Shown here in pieces: positions 15,906 to 25,339 of a stretch of 64,000 nt of DNA (within the stretch, counting starts at the first letter, position 1; each line of letters begins with the position of its first letter). The position numbers and the translations under genes were made by a program. Below the pieces are notes generated by a model. That model worked only from the letters and a program-made list of their open reading frames with translations, was not told the origin of the DNA and made no database searches. This stretch comes from Eubacterium maltosivorans (lineage in GTDB: Bacteria; Bacillota; Clostridia; Eubacteriales; Eubacteriaceae): contig NZ_CP029487.1 in the NCBI RefSeq assembly GCF_002441855.2, forward strand, positions 992,001-1,056,000. The letters run 5' to 3'.

Positions 15906-17231
15906 TTATAACAATTCGATATTATAACGATTTTCAACATTCTTCATCGCATTTTTTGTGTCAAAAATGGCTCTGGCATTTTGCTGAATCATTTCATAAT
16001 CAACATTTGTGTGCGATGCTGTCACGACAATCAAGTCATATCGTTTGATAATTTCAGGATTGATCTTTTCAATTCCTTTGTGAATTGTACCTTTATACTT
16101 ATACTCTGGGATAAAGGGATCATAAAAATCAATCTGTGCTCCAACTTTTTCAAAGTTTTCAATGACCTTTAACGCTGGGCTCTCCCGGTAGTCATCAATG
16201 TCCTGTTTATACGCCACACCGAGCGCAAGGATCTTCGCGCCGTTTAGGGCTTTTTTGTCTTTGTTTAAAATGCGCGAAGCCCGGTCAATGCAGTATTCCG
16301 GCATCCGGTCATTGATCATCATGGAACTTTCAATCATGGAGGTGTGGAAACCATACTCTCGAGCCTTCCACGACAGATAATAGGGATCGAGCGGGATGCA
16401 ATGCCCACCTAAGCCCGGACCCGGATAAAAGGCCTGGAATCCATAGGGTTTTGTCTTAGCCGCGTCCACCACTTCCCAGATATTGATCTTCATGCGGTCA
16501 CACAAGATGGCTAATTCGTTAATTAGTCCGATATTAACATTCCGGTAAGTATTCTCCAGAATTTTTTCCATCTCAGCGATGGCTGGTGAGGATACCTCGT
16601 AAACATCGCCGTCCAGCACCGCCCGGTACATGGCCGCAATCACCTCAGTGGCGTCCTTGCCAATGCCTCCAACCACTTTAGGCGTGTTTTTTGTTTTATA
16701 AATAGCATTGCCGGGGTCCACCCGTTCTGGTGAGAAGCCTAAATAAAAATCCTCACCACATTTTAAACCTGAACCCTGTTCGAGGATGGGTTTAATGAGT
16801 TCTTCCGTGGTGCCGGGATAAGTCGTGGATTCTAACACCACCATGGTTCCTTTTTTCAGGTATTTAGCAACCTCTTCGGTTGATGACTTGACATAGCTGA
16901 TATCTGGCTGCTGGTATTCATCCAGCGGTGTCGGCACGCAGATCGCGATAAAATCCGCGTCTTTAATGAAAGAAAAGTCCGTTGTTGCCGAGAGCATGCC
17001 TGTTTCGACCAGTTCTTTCAAATCATCGTCTATGACATCACCAATATAGTTGTGGCCTTCATTGACCATTTTTACTTTTTCCCTCTGGATATCAAAACCA
17101 ATGGTTTTAAAACTGGCTTTGGCTTTTTCTACAGCTAGGGGGAGACCTACGTAGCCTAGGCCGATGACAGAAACATGTATTGTTTTTTTAATGATTTTAT
17201 TTAATAAATTTTGTTTCAATTTATTCTCCAT
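15906..17231 (-). CDS. UDP-N-acetylglucosamine 6-dehydrogenase (WbpA-like)
   Basis: 441 residues. NAD-binding motif VIGLGYVGLPLAVE near residues 22-35. The catalytic cysteine is in PGPGLGGHCIPLDPYYLSW. VPTPLDEYQQPDISYV and ESTTYPGTTEE are standard for nucleotide-sugar dehydrogenases. The DEYQQPD version and overall length favour a WbpA/TviB-type enzyme acting on UDP-GlcNAc over UDP-glucose dehydrogenase. It commits UDP-GlcNAc to the uronic acid branch used by the three genes downstream. The RBS is weak (AGAAAG). Confidence 0.85.
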   Translation of the reverse strand: MENKLKQNLLNKIIKKTIHVSVIGLGYVGLPLAVEKAKASFKTIGFDIQREKVKMVNEGHNYIGDVIDDDLKELVETGMLSATTDFSFIKDADFIAICVPTPLDEYQQPDISYVKSSTEEVAKYLKKGTMVVLESTTYPGTTEELIKPILEQGSGLKCGEDFYLGFSPERVDPGNAIYKTKNTPKVVGGIGKDATEVIAAMYRAVLDGDVYEVSSPAIAEMEKILENTYRNVNIGLINELAILCDRMKINIWEVVDAAKTKPYGFQAFYPGPGLGGHCIPLDPYYLSWKAREYGFHTSMIESSMMINDRMPEYCIDRASRILNKDKKALNGAKILALGVAYKQDIDDYRESPALKVIENFEKVGAQIDFYDPFIPEYKYKGTIHKGIEKINPEIIKRYDLIVVTASHTNVDYEMIQQNARAIFDTKNAMKNVENRYNIELL

Positions 17232-17243
17232 CTTTCTAAAATT

Positions 17244-18674
17244 TCATTTCTTTTTTTTAAGTATATTTATTGCAATTTCATTTTTTCTAATTAATAAAAC
17301 AGTCGCATACATTAACACTGATAAAAAAACCTTTAAAATTAACTTTAAAATATAATTAAATTCAAACTGTTCAATAAATAAGCATATTATAATAATAGCA
17401 ACAATTCCAATTAAAATATCGATCAAAAAATTTAATTTAATTTTAGGAACAAATATTTTTTTTGAATAAAGCGAGGACAGTATTGCGACTATTATTTCAG
17501 CTATCATAGTTGTTAAAGCAGTCGCTAAAAATCCTAATTTGGGTATAAAGATTAAGTTAAGCCCTATATTAACTACTGCGCTAACAACCGTGATTAGCAA
17601 AAGCTTTTTTTCTTGTTTTGATGGTAGCATCACTGATGTTGCATAAAAATTTGCAATTGTTGAAAATATCAATGCAATAGACAGCACTCTTAATGAATTG
17701 CTCCCTACCAGATATGCCTTACCTCCTAATAATAGCATTAACTCGTCACTAATAAAAAGCATACCAATCGAAACTGGAAAAATCAGCAGAATAATACAGT
17801 TAAATGCTTTCCTTAATAATTCATTATACTTCCCTTTTTTATCATAAATATAGTAGTATGATAATCTAGGTAACATGACCACTATAACTGCTCCAAACAT
17901 CCGTTTGAAAACAGTGTATGCTTTTACTGCTACGCTGTATATACCTACATTTTCATCGTTCGAAAGTATTCCCAATAGAGTAATATCTGAGTTAACATAT
18001 ATCGTAACCATTAATTCATTGCTAAAAAGAATAAGCATTGGTAAAATATGCTTTATTGCATTTGGATGTTTTGTTATTTTTACTCTTGTATATTTTTTTA
18101 CATTGAAAAAAGATAGTAAATACATACCACTATATGAGATCACATATATAATTGAATAAATTATATAATCAGATGGTTCACGAACAAATGTAAATAAAAA
18201 TATAAGCGAAATAATTTGCACAATTATGGTACATATTGTAGTATATTTATAATCTTCAAATGCACTATAAATCCATTCAATATTAAAAATATTAAATACT
18301 ATCATGAAACTTTGTACCATCAACAAAATTCTATATTGATACAGTCCTTTACATATTAGTAATAAAAAAAACAATAACAATAGAGCTATAATAGACATTA
18401 TTATATGTGTTGTAAACAATTGACTAGTAAATTTATCTAAATCTTTTTTATTGTTTTTTAATATTGCACTTTGACGTGTAGCATATGTTGCAATCCCCAA
18501 CCCGGCAAAAAGTACAAAATAAGAGATAATTGAAATACAAAAATTAACTCGACCGTAGTTTTCAGCTCCTAATATTCTAGTAGTATATGGTATAGTTATT
18601 ATTGGAAATAATCCTGTGCAAATTTGTTTTATGGTATTGTAAAACGCATTTTCTCTCATCGACTTATTTTGCAA
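17244..18674 (-). CDS. Wzx-type polysaccharide flippase
   Basis: 476 residues with about 12-14 hydrophobic segments. The N-terminus (NAFYNTIKQICTGLFPIITIPYTTRILGAENYGRVNF) is the typical start of MOP-superfamily O-unit flippases. It moves the undecaprenyl-linked repeat unit across the membrane for the polymerase at 19893. The start appears to be TTG at 18674 behind AGGTGG; an internal ATG six codons later has no RBS. It is very AT-rich, like the next genes up to about 23640. Confidence 0.85.
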   Translation of the reverse strand: MQNKSMRENAFYNTIKQICTGLFPIITIPYTTRILGAENYGRVNFCISIISYFVLFAGLGIATYATRQSAILKNNKKDLDKFTSQLFTTHIIMSIIALLLLFFLLLICKGLYQYRILLMVQSFMIVFNIFNIEWIYSAFEDYKYTTICTIIVQIISLIFLFTFVREPSDYIIYSIIYVISYSGMYLLSFFNVKKYTRVKITKHPNAIKHILPMLILFSNELMVTIYVNSDITLLGILSNDENVGIYSVAVKAYTVFKRMFGAVIVVMLPRLSYYYIYDKKGKYNELLRKAFNCIILLIFPVSIGMLFISDELMLLLGGKAYLVGSNSLRVLSIALIFSTIANFYATSVMLPSKQEKKLLLITVVSAVVNIGLNLIFIPKLGFLATALTTMIAEIIVAILSSLYSKKIFVPKIKLNFLIDILIGIVAIIIICLFIEQFEFNYILKLILKVFLSVLMYATVLLIRKNEIAINILKKKK

Positions 18675-18722
18675 ATTACCACCTGCTCTTAATTTAAAAT
18701 TTTTTCACTAGCTACAAATTAT

Positions 18723-19811
18723 TCATCGTTTTTTATATGCAATCCCTTTTCTATAAAATTTATAAGCTTTTGTGCCAATAAGACGATTTCTTATCTTGGT
18801 CATAAAAGGATATAAAAGTTTTAAAAAAATTATATCTTTCTTAATTTTTTTAGTTATTTCTTCTTTGCTTTTTTGAGGTAAATCGGATATCATCATGATT
18901 GTCATATCTTCTATTGTTTTAAGTTCTTTTTTTATATTAATATTTTCTTTGTTGCTAGTATAATGTTTATTATATCTAGGATCCTGAACTATCATTGGCG
19001 ACTTATATATTATAAATACATAATAAAAATGGACAATGTTAATAAAATTTATTAATTGAAATTCTCTTGGTAACTCATTTTTAACAAATTCAAATTCACA
19101 TTTATAACGGGGATAACAATATATTGGTGCGTATACATTGATACCATTTTTTGATTTATTAACCGCCACATCTGAAGCTCTTAAAGTGTCCGCATAAATC
19201 CAGCCTATAGTACTTGATGTCAGAAAATCTGCTTTTGCAGAAAGGTCATACCTAATTAATTGGTGAACAATAAATCCATAATTATTGCTAAAGTATTTTC
19301 TTATGTACTTTTCATATAAATCTAACTGTAGATATGTTTTGTTATATAAATTTCCACTTGGGTGTATAGGTATTGTCTTTTGGTTTTTAGCTATATCAAA
19401 ACCTTTTTCAAAAAAATGATCCTTAAAATTTAGTCTTAAATTACCTTCTTCATCAAAAGCCGAAAAATAATAGAAACCTACTTTGGGATTATCTTCAATT
19501 ATTTTTATAATTTTAGGTATATTCTCTACATATATATTGTCTCTTGTTCTAAATATATATACATAATTAGATTTACAGCATCTCAACCCATGTAGAATAT
19601 TTAAATCATGTCCAATATTACTTTCTGTTTTGAAATAAGCAATTCTTTTATCATTATAACTAATTACTAAGTCTTCAATTCTATCTGTGGAACAATCATC
19701 ACTAACGACAATCTCGATATCATCATTTTTATATTTAGTTATCAAATCAAGATTAGTTTTTAATATATCTATTTGATTGTAAACTGTAAAACATATACTT
19801 AGTTTTTTCAA
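18723..19811 (-). CDS. Family 2 glycosyltransferase
   Basis: 362 residues. GT-A fold start KKLSICFTVYNQIDILKTNL, then EIVVSDDCSTDR as the nucleotide-binding acidic motif and YIFRTRDNI in the place of the DxD strand. No membrane segment is evident, so it is a cytoplasmic or peripheral enzyme adding one sugar to the lipid-linked unit. The start is TTG, with GGGAG about 11 nt upstream. The sugar is not predictable. Confidence 0.8.
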   Translation of the reverse strand: MKKLSICFTVYNQIDILKTNLDLITKYKNDDIEIVVSDDCSTDRIEDLVISYNDKRIAYFKTESNIGHDLNILHGLRCCKSNYVYIFRTRDNIYVENIPKIIKIIEDNPKVGFYYFSAFDEEGNLRLNFKDHFFEKGFDIAKNQKTIPIHPSGNLYNKTYLQLDLYEKYIRKYFSNNYGFIVHQLIRYDLSAKADFLTSSTIGWIYADTLRASDVAVNKSKNGINVYAPIYCYPRYKCEFEFVKNELPREFQLINFINIVHFYYVFIIYKSPMIVQDPRYNKHYTSNKENINIKKELKTIEDMTIMMISDLPQKSKEEITKKIKKDIIFLKLLYPFMTKIRNRLIGTKAYKFYRKGIAYKKR

Positions 19812-19892
19812 AATATTGAGATCTCCCTTATTACTTTAATTAAATATAATATCTATTTGTTGCCTTTCTAATGGAGCCATGGCTACTTATCT

Positions 19893-20930
19893 TCAATGAA
19901 ATAAAAAATTACTTTCTATAATTTTTTTAGTAACAGTTTCATACAAAGCTGCATTCCAAGAAAGTTGTCTCATAAAAAAGAAAATTGCATAAGATACTGC
20001 AAAAACTGTGTTTAAGAATCGTATTTTTGTGCCTTGAATTTTTGCCCCTTTAAAAATAAGACCATTATTTAAAAACACAACATATACAATCAATGACATA
20101 TTCCTGAAATATCTATAACCTTGTGATGATATCGAAATAAAAATACATGTTATAAGTATTATTGGTATTAATTTATTTAAATATCCATCTTCATTATCTT
20201 TATATAGTTTATTCTTACAGCTTACATCTGAATAATAACTCAAAGCAACTGAAACAATCGCAAAAAAACCGTAACCTATAACTTTACTTAATGTAGATCC
20301 CATCTCAATATAATCTTCAGAAACAAATTTAATTATCCAATTTATTATTTGATTTGGTAATAATGCATAGCAAATCATCCAACCTATAATGAACAGAATC
20401 ACTATTTTAACTACCTTTTGATAATCCTTTAAATAAACCAATATAAATAAAAAATAAAATATCGACGCGGTATGGAAAGACATTGATAACAAACATAAGC
20501 TAATATATGCTAATATATTTTTTATACTATAATTTTTCAAAAATCGTATTGAAAAAAATATTATCGCCTCTGCCATAAAATTTCTAATTTGCACTACATC
20601 AAAAAAGAATGGGTAAATAAAATATAATATGATTGCGAAACAAGGACTATCACAATAATCATATATTGAATACGCTATTAAGAATAAACCAATAGCTGAA
20701 AAAAACATTAAGAATTCCTGATAAGAAAGTCCTAATTTTGTTCCCAAAACCATTAATAATGAATATCCAATCTCAAACCTATTTGTCAAACCTGAAACAG
20801 CAGTAATATCATACCAATTTTTATAAATAATATAATCTGCATTATCAGTACTAAATGCAAAAATCATCCATATAAATATTACAATTAAAATATAAAAAGA
20901 AAGTCTTATGTTTTCTTTCTTTATTACCAT
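19893..20930 (-). CDS. EpsG/Wzy-type polysaccharide polymerase
   Basis: 345 residues with about 10 hydrophobic segments and short loops. NADYIIYKNWYDI near residues 29-41 and YPFFFDVVQIRNFMAEAIIFF near 105-125 are typical of EpsG-family polymerases. It would join repeat units on the outer face of the membrane. AAGGGA precedes the ATG. It lies between two glycosyltransferases in the AT-rich block. Confidence 0.78.
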   Translation of the reverse strand: MVIKKENIRLSFYILIVIFIWMIFAFSTDNADYIIYKNWYDITAVSGLTNRFEIGYSLLMVLGTKLGLSYQEFLMFFSAIGLFLIAYSIYDYCDSPCFAIILYFIYPFFFDVVQIRNFMAEAIIFFSIRFLKNYSIKNILAYISLCLLSMSFHTASIFYFLFILVYLKDYQKVVKIVILFIIGWMICYALLPNQIINWIIKFVSEDYIEMGSTLSKVIGYGFFAIVSVALSYYSDVSCKNKLYKDNEDGYLNKLIPIILITCIFISISSQGYRYFRNMSLIVYVVFLNNGLIFKGAKIQGTKIRFLNTVFAVSYAIFFFMRQLSWNAALYETVTKKIIESNFLFH

Positions 20931-20992
20931 TTTGATTATCCCTTCATTTATATCTTGTTTAAAATGATAAATAAAAATTAGTTTTATAGTTT

Positions 20993-22189
20993 TTATTCAT
21001 TTCCTACGGTTATTTGATATCTCTCTATAACGGGTTTAAAAGTTTCTTTCCAAGATAGTTTTAAACGTGTATAGTTCCTTATATTTTCAGCTGTACTTGT
21101 AAGTGAATCATAGAACTTTACCACCTTTTCTATGTCCACATATTCTTTTTCTTCCTCTATAAGATATAAAAACTCTGGTTTATCTATTTTTCCATCTGGT
21201 AACTCATATGGCAAATCACTAATTTGTGGAAGCCCTCTAGCCAAATACTCACCTGTTTTTAGAGTAATACATCCCTTCAGTTTGTTGTTCAATTCTTTAA
21301 TTCTTAATCCATTAACGGCAATATCAGCCTTTACATAAATCTCATCTAAATCCTTTCCTTCTAGATGTCCATAGAATAAAACATACTTTTCAAGACCCAA
21401 ATTTTCTACTAATTCTTTTAGTCTAAGGTTTTCATTGATATTACCAACAATATGAAAAAAAACATTAACTGTTGGGCTACTTTCATAATAAGTTTTCAAA
21501 CCATATATAATCTTATCGTATCCATGTACAAATGATACATAGGCAACACCAATTAAATTTATTTCTTTTAATCCTCTAAATGGCTTTTTTTGTATTGGAT
21601 AATTTTCTACATCCACAGCATTTACAATTTTTACAAACTTTTTACAGCTATTTTCACAAGTCCCAATATATGTTATCAAATCCACCTTATTTATTAGAAA
21701 TTTATATAAGAGCGAATCAATTAAATAGAATACAAAATTTTTTAAATTTTTATATTTTATTATTTTCATTTCCGATTTCCATGGAAATGTTGGGTACTCG
21801 TATATAATATAAATTCCTTTCTTTTTTAAATAATTTAATAATTTTAATAATTTTAATGTTATTGGAACTATCCTTCTAATATATATGATTTTAATAGAAT
21901 ATTCATTAATAATTTCATATATAATCTCGATGTATTGTTTAAATAATATAAATTCATCCTGTATATTTCTTTCTTTCTTTGATCGTTTTTTCCAAAATTG
22001 ATATTCTCTCTCTATTATCTCTTTCTTATTTTTATCAAAACTATAGAGGCATAAACAATCATTTTTTACTATAAATAACTTACTGTCAAAACCCAAATCA
22101 ACGAAACTTTTAGCTTGACTATGTATTTTATTTTTGTATCCAGGACGGATATCTTCATTTAAAAAACTGGTATATAAAAATTTTTTCAC
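20993..22189 (-). CDS. Family 4-like glycosyltransferase
   Basis: 398 residues from the GTG at 22189, behind GAGGTT; an open frame continues to 22378 but begins with an unrelated hydrophobic stretch. The N-terminus KKFLYTSFLNEDIRPGYKNK fits a GT-B glycosyltransferase. The C-terminal half has EINLIGVAYVSFVHGYDKI, VLFYGHLEGKDLDEIYVKAD and CITLKTGEYLARGLP, the nucleotide-sugar-binding half of GT4-type enzymes. It is cytoplasmic and of unknown sugar specificity. Confidence 0.75.
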   Translation of the reverse strand: MKKFLYTSFLNEDIRPGYKNKIHSQAKSFVDLGFDSKLFIVKNDCLCLYSFDKNKKEIIEREYQFWKKRSKKERNIQDEFILFKQYIEIIYEIINEYSIKIIYIRRIVPITLKLLKLLNYLKKKGIYIIYEYPTFPWKSEMKIIKYKNLKNFVFYLIDSLLYKFLINKVDLITYIGTCENSCKKFVKIVNAVDVENYPIQKKPFRGLKEINLIGVAYVSFVHGYDKIIYGLKTYYESSPTVNVFFHIVGNINENLRLKELVENLGLEKYVLFYGHLEGKDLDEIYVKADIAVNGLRIKELNNKLKGCITLKTGEYLARGLPQISDLPYELPDGKIDKPEFLYLIEEEKEYVDIEKVVKFYDSLTSTAENIRNYTRLKLSWKETFKPVIERYQITVGNE

Positions 22190-22505
22190 ATTATTAACCT
22201 CTATTTTAAAAATTCGGAATAACATATATCTATAAAAGATTAAAATTGGAAATACCGCATTATGTAAGGACAAAAGTTTCATATAGAATCTATATTTTAT
22301 ATGTTTTTCAGATTTGCTTTCCGGTAAATATATGATGTATATTGATATTCTCCATAAAACTATAATACTGAAAAACATATAAAAGCGGATATATCAACAG
22401 GGTTGTACGACAAAAATTGTTCTTACAATTGTAATCAATGAAATAAAAAAGCTTGATAAATAATTTGTTAGCGCTAAAAAGTGATGCTTCCTTTTTATTC
22501 TCCAT
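22190..22505 (-). pseudogene. Probable gene remnant between two glycosyltransferases
   Basis: An ATG at 22505 follows the upstream stop after GAGGACTAA and opens a 65-codon frame that ends at 22308. A second frame then continues from about 22378 into the next gene. The two frames together (FYFIDYN..., then VLWRISIYII and FPILIFYRYMLFRIFKIEV) vaguely recall the N-terminal helices of serine-acetyltransferase-like proteins found in such clusters. I read it as a decayed or frameshifted N-terminal fragment; identity is weak. Confidence 0.35.
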
Positions 22506-23642
22506 TTAGTCCTCAATGTATAAGTCCTTTAAAATAGTTTTGAATTTTTTATTAAATGCTTCTGCAGAAAAATTTTCATTATACATTTTTTGTGTCTGTT
22601 TTGTCATTTTCAAATAATTATCCTCATTCAATTTAACTATTTCTTTTGATACCTTTTTTAAAGAATTTTTAGTTACATTAAACCCCGCGCTATATTTATC
22701 TACTAAACTTTCCGTATCAGCCGGTATATTACTGATAATCGGTAACCCTGCACAAAAATAGTCAATTGACTTCATTGTAAGGCCAACATAAACATCTCTT
22801 TTCATAATATTTAATCCAAAATGGCACTGATCAAATACTTTTATTTTTTCTATTTCATTGAAAATTTTTCCATGATCTTCTACTTCAATATCCGCTTCCA
22901 ATAGCGCTTCTAATAAAGCTTGTTTATTTTCTCCATCACCAATAATATGTAATACCACACTTTTATATTTTTTTATCTCTTGAAGTAATTTTATGATCAA
23001 TTCAATATCGATAATATTGTTTATTGATCCTAAATAACACATACAAATTTTCGATTTAAGTGTTTTTTTTCTTATTACATTTTCATTCATTTCTTTAGCT
23101 AAATATAATGTTTTCATTTTTTCTTTTGATACAATATATTTAAGCTGTTCTTGATAAAGTGAACATTCCGTAATTACTAAATCTGCTTTATTTAAAAAAT
23201 TATTCCTTAAATTTTTCCAGAACTCAAATGGTATTTTGTATAAAGTTGATTCTTTTATAGGAATTGTTTCTGGCCACATATCAATAAGGTCATAAATCAA
23301 GAGAAACTTTGCTTTTTTTCTGTAGTTCCCTAATTTTTTTGTCAAATAGTTAGGTGGTATCATTACCCATAGCAAATCTGGTTTCAGTTGCTCAACTTTT
23401 TCTAAGACCTTTTTAGTAAAATTATAATGAGAATATATTCTTTTGAATGATAAATTCTTATAATAAGGTATCGTGTCTACCATAGTGTAATTTGCTTGCC
23501 GATATATTTTTTTACTCTTTTCTATATGATCAAAATCACTACAAATGATCGTTATTTCAAAACCTTTTTCAAGTAAGTAATTTTCAATAAATTTTATTCT
23601 ATTTTCATAATAATCAAAACAACTAATAAGAACAGCCCTCAT
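22506..23642 (-). CDS. Family 4 glycosyltransferase (WbuB-like)
   Basis: 378 residues. GT-B start MRAVLISCFDYYENRIKFIENYLLE; LLIYDLIDMWPETIPI near residue 113 is typical of the WbuB/GT4 type. The C-terminal half has ICMCYLGSINNIIDIELII and SIDYFCAGLPIISNIPADTE, including the usual donor-binding region. It is cytoplasmic and adds a sugar to the lipid-linked precursor. AT-rich. Its start lies 6 bases after the epimerase stop. Confidence 0.82.
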   Translation of the reverse strand: MRAVLISCFDYYENRIKFIENYLLEKGFEITIICSDFDHIEKSKKIYRQANYTMVDTIPYYKNLSFKRIYSHYNFTKKVLEKVEQLKPDLLWVMIPPNYLTKKLGNYRKKAKFLLIYDLIDMWPETIPIKESTLYKIPFEFWKNLRNNFLNKADLVITECSLYQEQLKYIVSKEKMKTLYLAKEMNENVIRKKTLKSKICMCYLGSINNIIDIELIIKLLQEIKKYKSVVLHIIGDGENKQALLEALLEADIEVEDHGKIFNEIEKIKVFDQCHFGLNIMKRDVYVGLTMKSIDYFCAGLPIISNIPADTESLVDKYSAGFNVTKNSLKKVSKEIVKLNEDNYLKMTKQTQKMYNENFSAEAFNKKFKTILKDLYIED

Positions 23643-23648
23643 TCTTTT

Positions 23649-24512
23649 TTAAATTCCTTCCGTTTTTTTGACAGATAACTTAAAATTTATAATCTGATAA
23701 TCATAATTTAATTCTGATATCTCTTTTTCATACACCAGACTTCCAAAAACTTTATTGATCACGAGCACTTTTTTAGAGCCCCAGCGGATCAAGGGATTGA
23801 ATGCTTTGGTTAAACGCATTTTCTTTCCATAAACTTCGGCGATGGTTTTGACCAGTTCGGTGGTTTTGACGTATTCCTTATTTTGTGGAAAGAAAATGCC
23901 TCTCGTTTCATTGTCGATCATCAGACGGATAAAGGCGCAGAGATTCTCAATATAGAGCATGCTCCTCTCATTCTCGATGTCTGGGAAGATTGGGGTTTTC
24001 TGCGCCAATCGGGCAAGTTTTGGGTAATTCCCTTTGGAGCCTTTGCCGTAGATCATGGGTGGTCTGAGGATGACCACGTTAAAATGTTCATCCTGCAGGG
24101 ACAGTATGCCCTGTTCGGCCTGCAGCTTGCTGTTGCCGTAGAAGTTGGTCGGTGTTGGGATGGTGTCTTTTGTGATCACGCGCTTTTCTCCAAGCTTGCT
24201 GCTGTCGCCATAGACAATGATGCTACTCATGAAGATGAACTGCTTGACACCTTCGGCCTTGGCTTTTTTAGCGGCTTCAATGGTCAGGTCGCGGTTCACT
24301 TGATAATACAAGGTTTCCATGTCTGCTTTGGCGTCCACATGGGCGATGCCGGCGACGTGAAAGACCACATCGTAGGGACTGAAATCATGGGTCTGCCAAT
24401 CGCCTTTGGTATCAAGGGTATCGATTTGATAGTCGTTCTGCCATTGGCTCATCCATCTTTCAAAGGAGGTGCCAATGTAGCTGTCTTTGCCGGTGATCAG
24501 AATGTGTTTCAT
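23649..24512 (-). CDS. NAD-dependent epimerase/dehydratase (SDR)
   Basis: 287 residues. The glycine motif is reduced to ILITGKDSYIG at the start. SSIIVYG and YGNSKLQAE provide the Ser and the Tyr-x3-Lys of the extended SDR active site. RPPMIYGKGSKGNYPKLA matches UDP-sugar epimerases. It probably interconverts a UDP-hexosamine at C4 or reduces a keto sugar for the primer sugar used by the transferase downstream of it in the pathway. It overlaps the phosphoglycosyl transferase by 4 bases. GC drops within the gene toward its 3' end. Confidence 0.8.
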   Translation of the reverse strand: MKHILITGKDSYIGTSFERWMSQWQNDYQIDTLDTKGDWQTHDFSPYDVVFHVAGIAHVDAKADMETLYYQVNRDLTIEAAKKAKAEGVKQFIFMSSIIVYGDSSKLGEKRVITKDTIPTPTNFYGNSKLQAEQGILSLQDEHFNVVILRPPMIYGKGSKGNYPKLARLAQKTPIFPDIENERSMLYIENLCAFIRLMIDNETRGIFFPQNKEYVKTTELVKTIAEVYGKKMRLTKAFNPLIRWGSKKVLVINKVFGSLVYEKEISELNYDYQIINFKLSVKKTEGI

Positions 24513-25129
24513 TTCAAGTCCTCCTCTATGCCCATGGCCCCGGTACCGCCTTCCTGTACGCCTTCGTTTTTTAAGACGGAGGTGATGGTTTTAAAGAACA
24601 TTTTGCAGTCAAAGGGAAAGCTGATGTTTTTTACATACTGTCCATCTAACTTGGCTTTGACTGGTATTTCCAGTTCGTCCCGGCCACTGATCTGTGCCAG
24701 ACCGGTGAGTCCTGGCCGTATATCGTTGGCCTTATACTTATCACGTTCTGCAATCAGGTCTTCCTGATTCCAAAGTGCCGGGCGTGGGCCGATGAGGCTC
24801 ATTTCGCCTTTGATGATGTTGAAAATCTGTGGCAGCTCGTCCAGGCTGGTCTTTCTTAAAAACCTGCCGACCTTTGTAATGTACTGATCGGGGTTCTTGA
24901 GCATATGGGTGGGCGTATCCTTTGGGGTGTCGATGGACATGGTCCGGAATTTATAAATATTAAATAGCTGTTTATGGATTCCCACGCGTTTTTGTTTGAA
25001 AAGAATGGGGCCTTTGGAATCGGCTTTAATGGCAATGACAAGGATGCCGTAAACGGGTGAAAGAATGACCAGTCCGACTGTTGACAGTGAAAAATCCAGT
25101 ATGCGCTTGATATATTTTTGATAGATCAT
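24509..25129 (-). CDS. Initiating phosphoglycosyl transferase (sugar transferase)
   Basis: 206 residues, the size of monotopic PglC/WcaJ-core enzymes. One N-terminal hydrophobic hairpin (ILDFSLSTVGLVILSPVYGILV), then the core KRVGIHKQLFNIYKFRTMS, the catalytic SLDELPQIFNIIKGEMSLIGPRP (Asp-Glu pair) and RPGLTGLAQISGRDELE. It transfers a sugar-1-phosphate from UDP to undecaprenyl phosphate and starts repeat-unit assembly. It follows a 30-aa ORF by one base and overlaps the epimerase. Confidence 0.9.
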   Translation of the reverse strand: MIYQKYIKRILDFSLSTVGLVILSPVYGILVIAIKADSKGPILFKQKRVGIHKQLFNIYKFRTMSIDTPKDTPTHMLKNPDQYITKVGRFLRKTSLDELPQIFNIIKGEMSLIGPRPALWNQEDLIAERDKYKANDIRPGLTGLAQISGRDELEIPVKAKLDGQYVKNISFPFDCKMFFKTITSVLKNEGVQEGGTGAMGIEEDLK

Positions 25130-25130
25130 C

Positions 25131-25223
25131 TTACACTCCTATTTCAAAGCTGTATTCTGGTTCTTCTTCCTTATTATCAGTATCTTCTTCTTCTGGAATA
25201 AAAACTTCTTTTCTATCTCCCAT
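25131..25223 (-). CDS. Acidic 30-aa peptide leading the polysaccharide operon
   Basis: MGDRKEVFIPEEEDTDNK begins a 30-codon frame with 11 acidic residues, ending 1 base before the sugar-transferase ATG. AAAGG lies upstream of the ATG, and GGAGTG at its own end serves as RBS for the transferase. It may be a small partner protein or a leader whose translation couples to the transferase. No family is recognised. Confidence 0.5.
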   Translation of the reverse strand: MGDRKEVFIPEEEDTDNKEEEPEYSFEIGV

Positions 25224-25239
25224 TTTTTTTCCTTTTATA

Positions 25240-25259
25240 TTTTATATTAAAACTCATCT
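25240..25259. repeat. 20-bp direct repeat, right copy
   Basis: Identical to 15885-15904. It lies just upstream of the 30-aa ORF in the operon leader. Confidence 0.7.
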
Positions 25260-25272
25260 AAATTTAACATCT

Positions 25273-25298
25273 AAAAAAATCAGAGCCCTCACGCTCTT
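25273..25298 (-). terminator. Terminator-like hairpin in the polysaccharide operon leader
   Basis: On the minus strand AGAGC-GTGAGG-GCTCT is followed by GATTTTTTTAG. It lies between the promoter at 25340 and the first gene, so it could work as an attenuator needing antitermination. The stem is only 5 bp. Confidence 0.45.
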
Positions 25299-25339
25299 CT
25301 TTTTCTTACAAAACATCGACTTTTTCAATATCGAAACCT

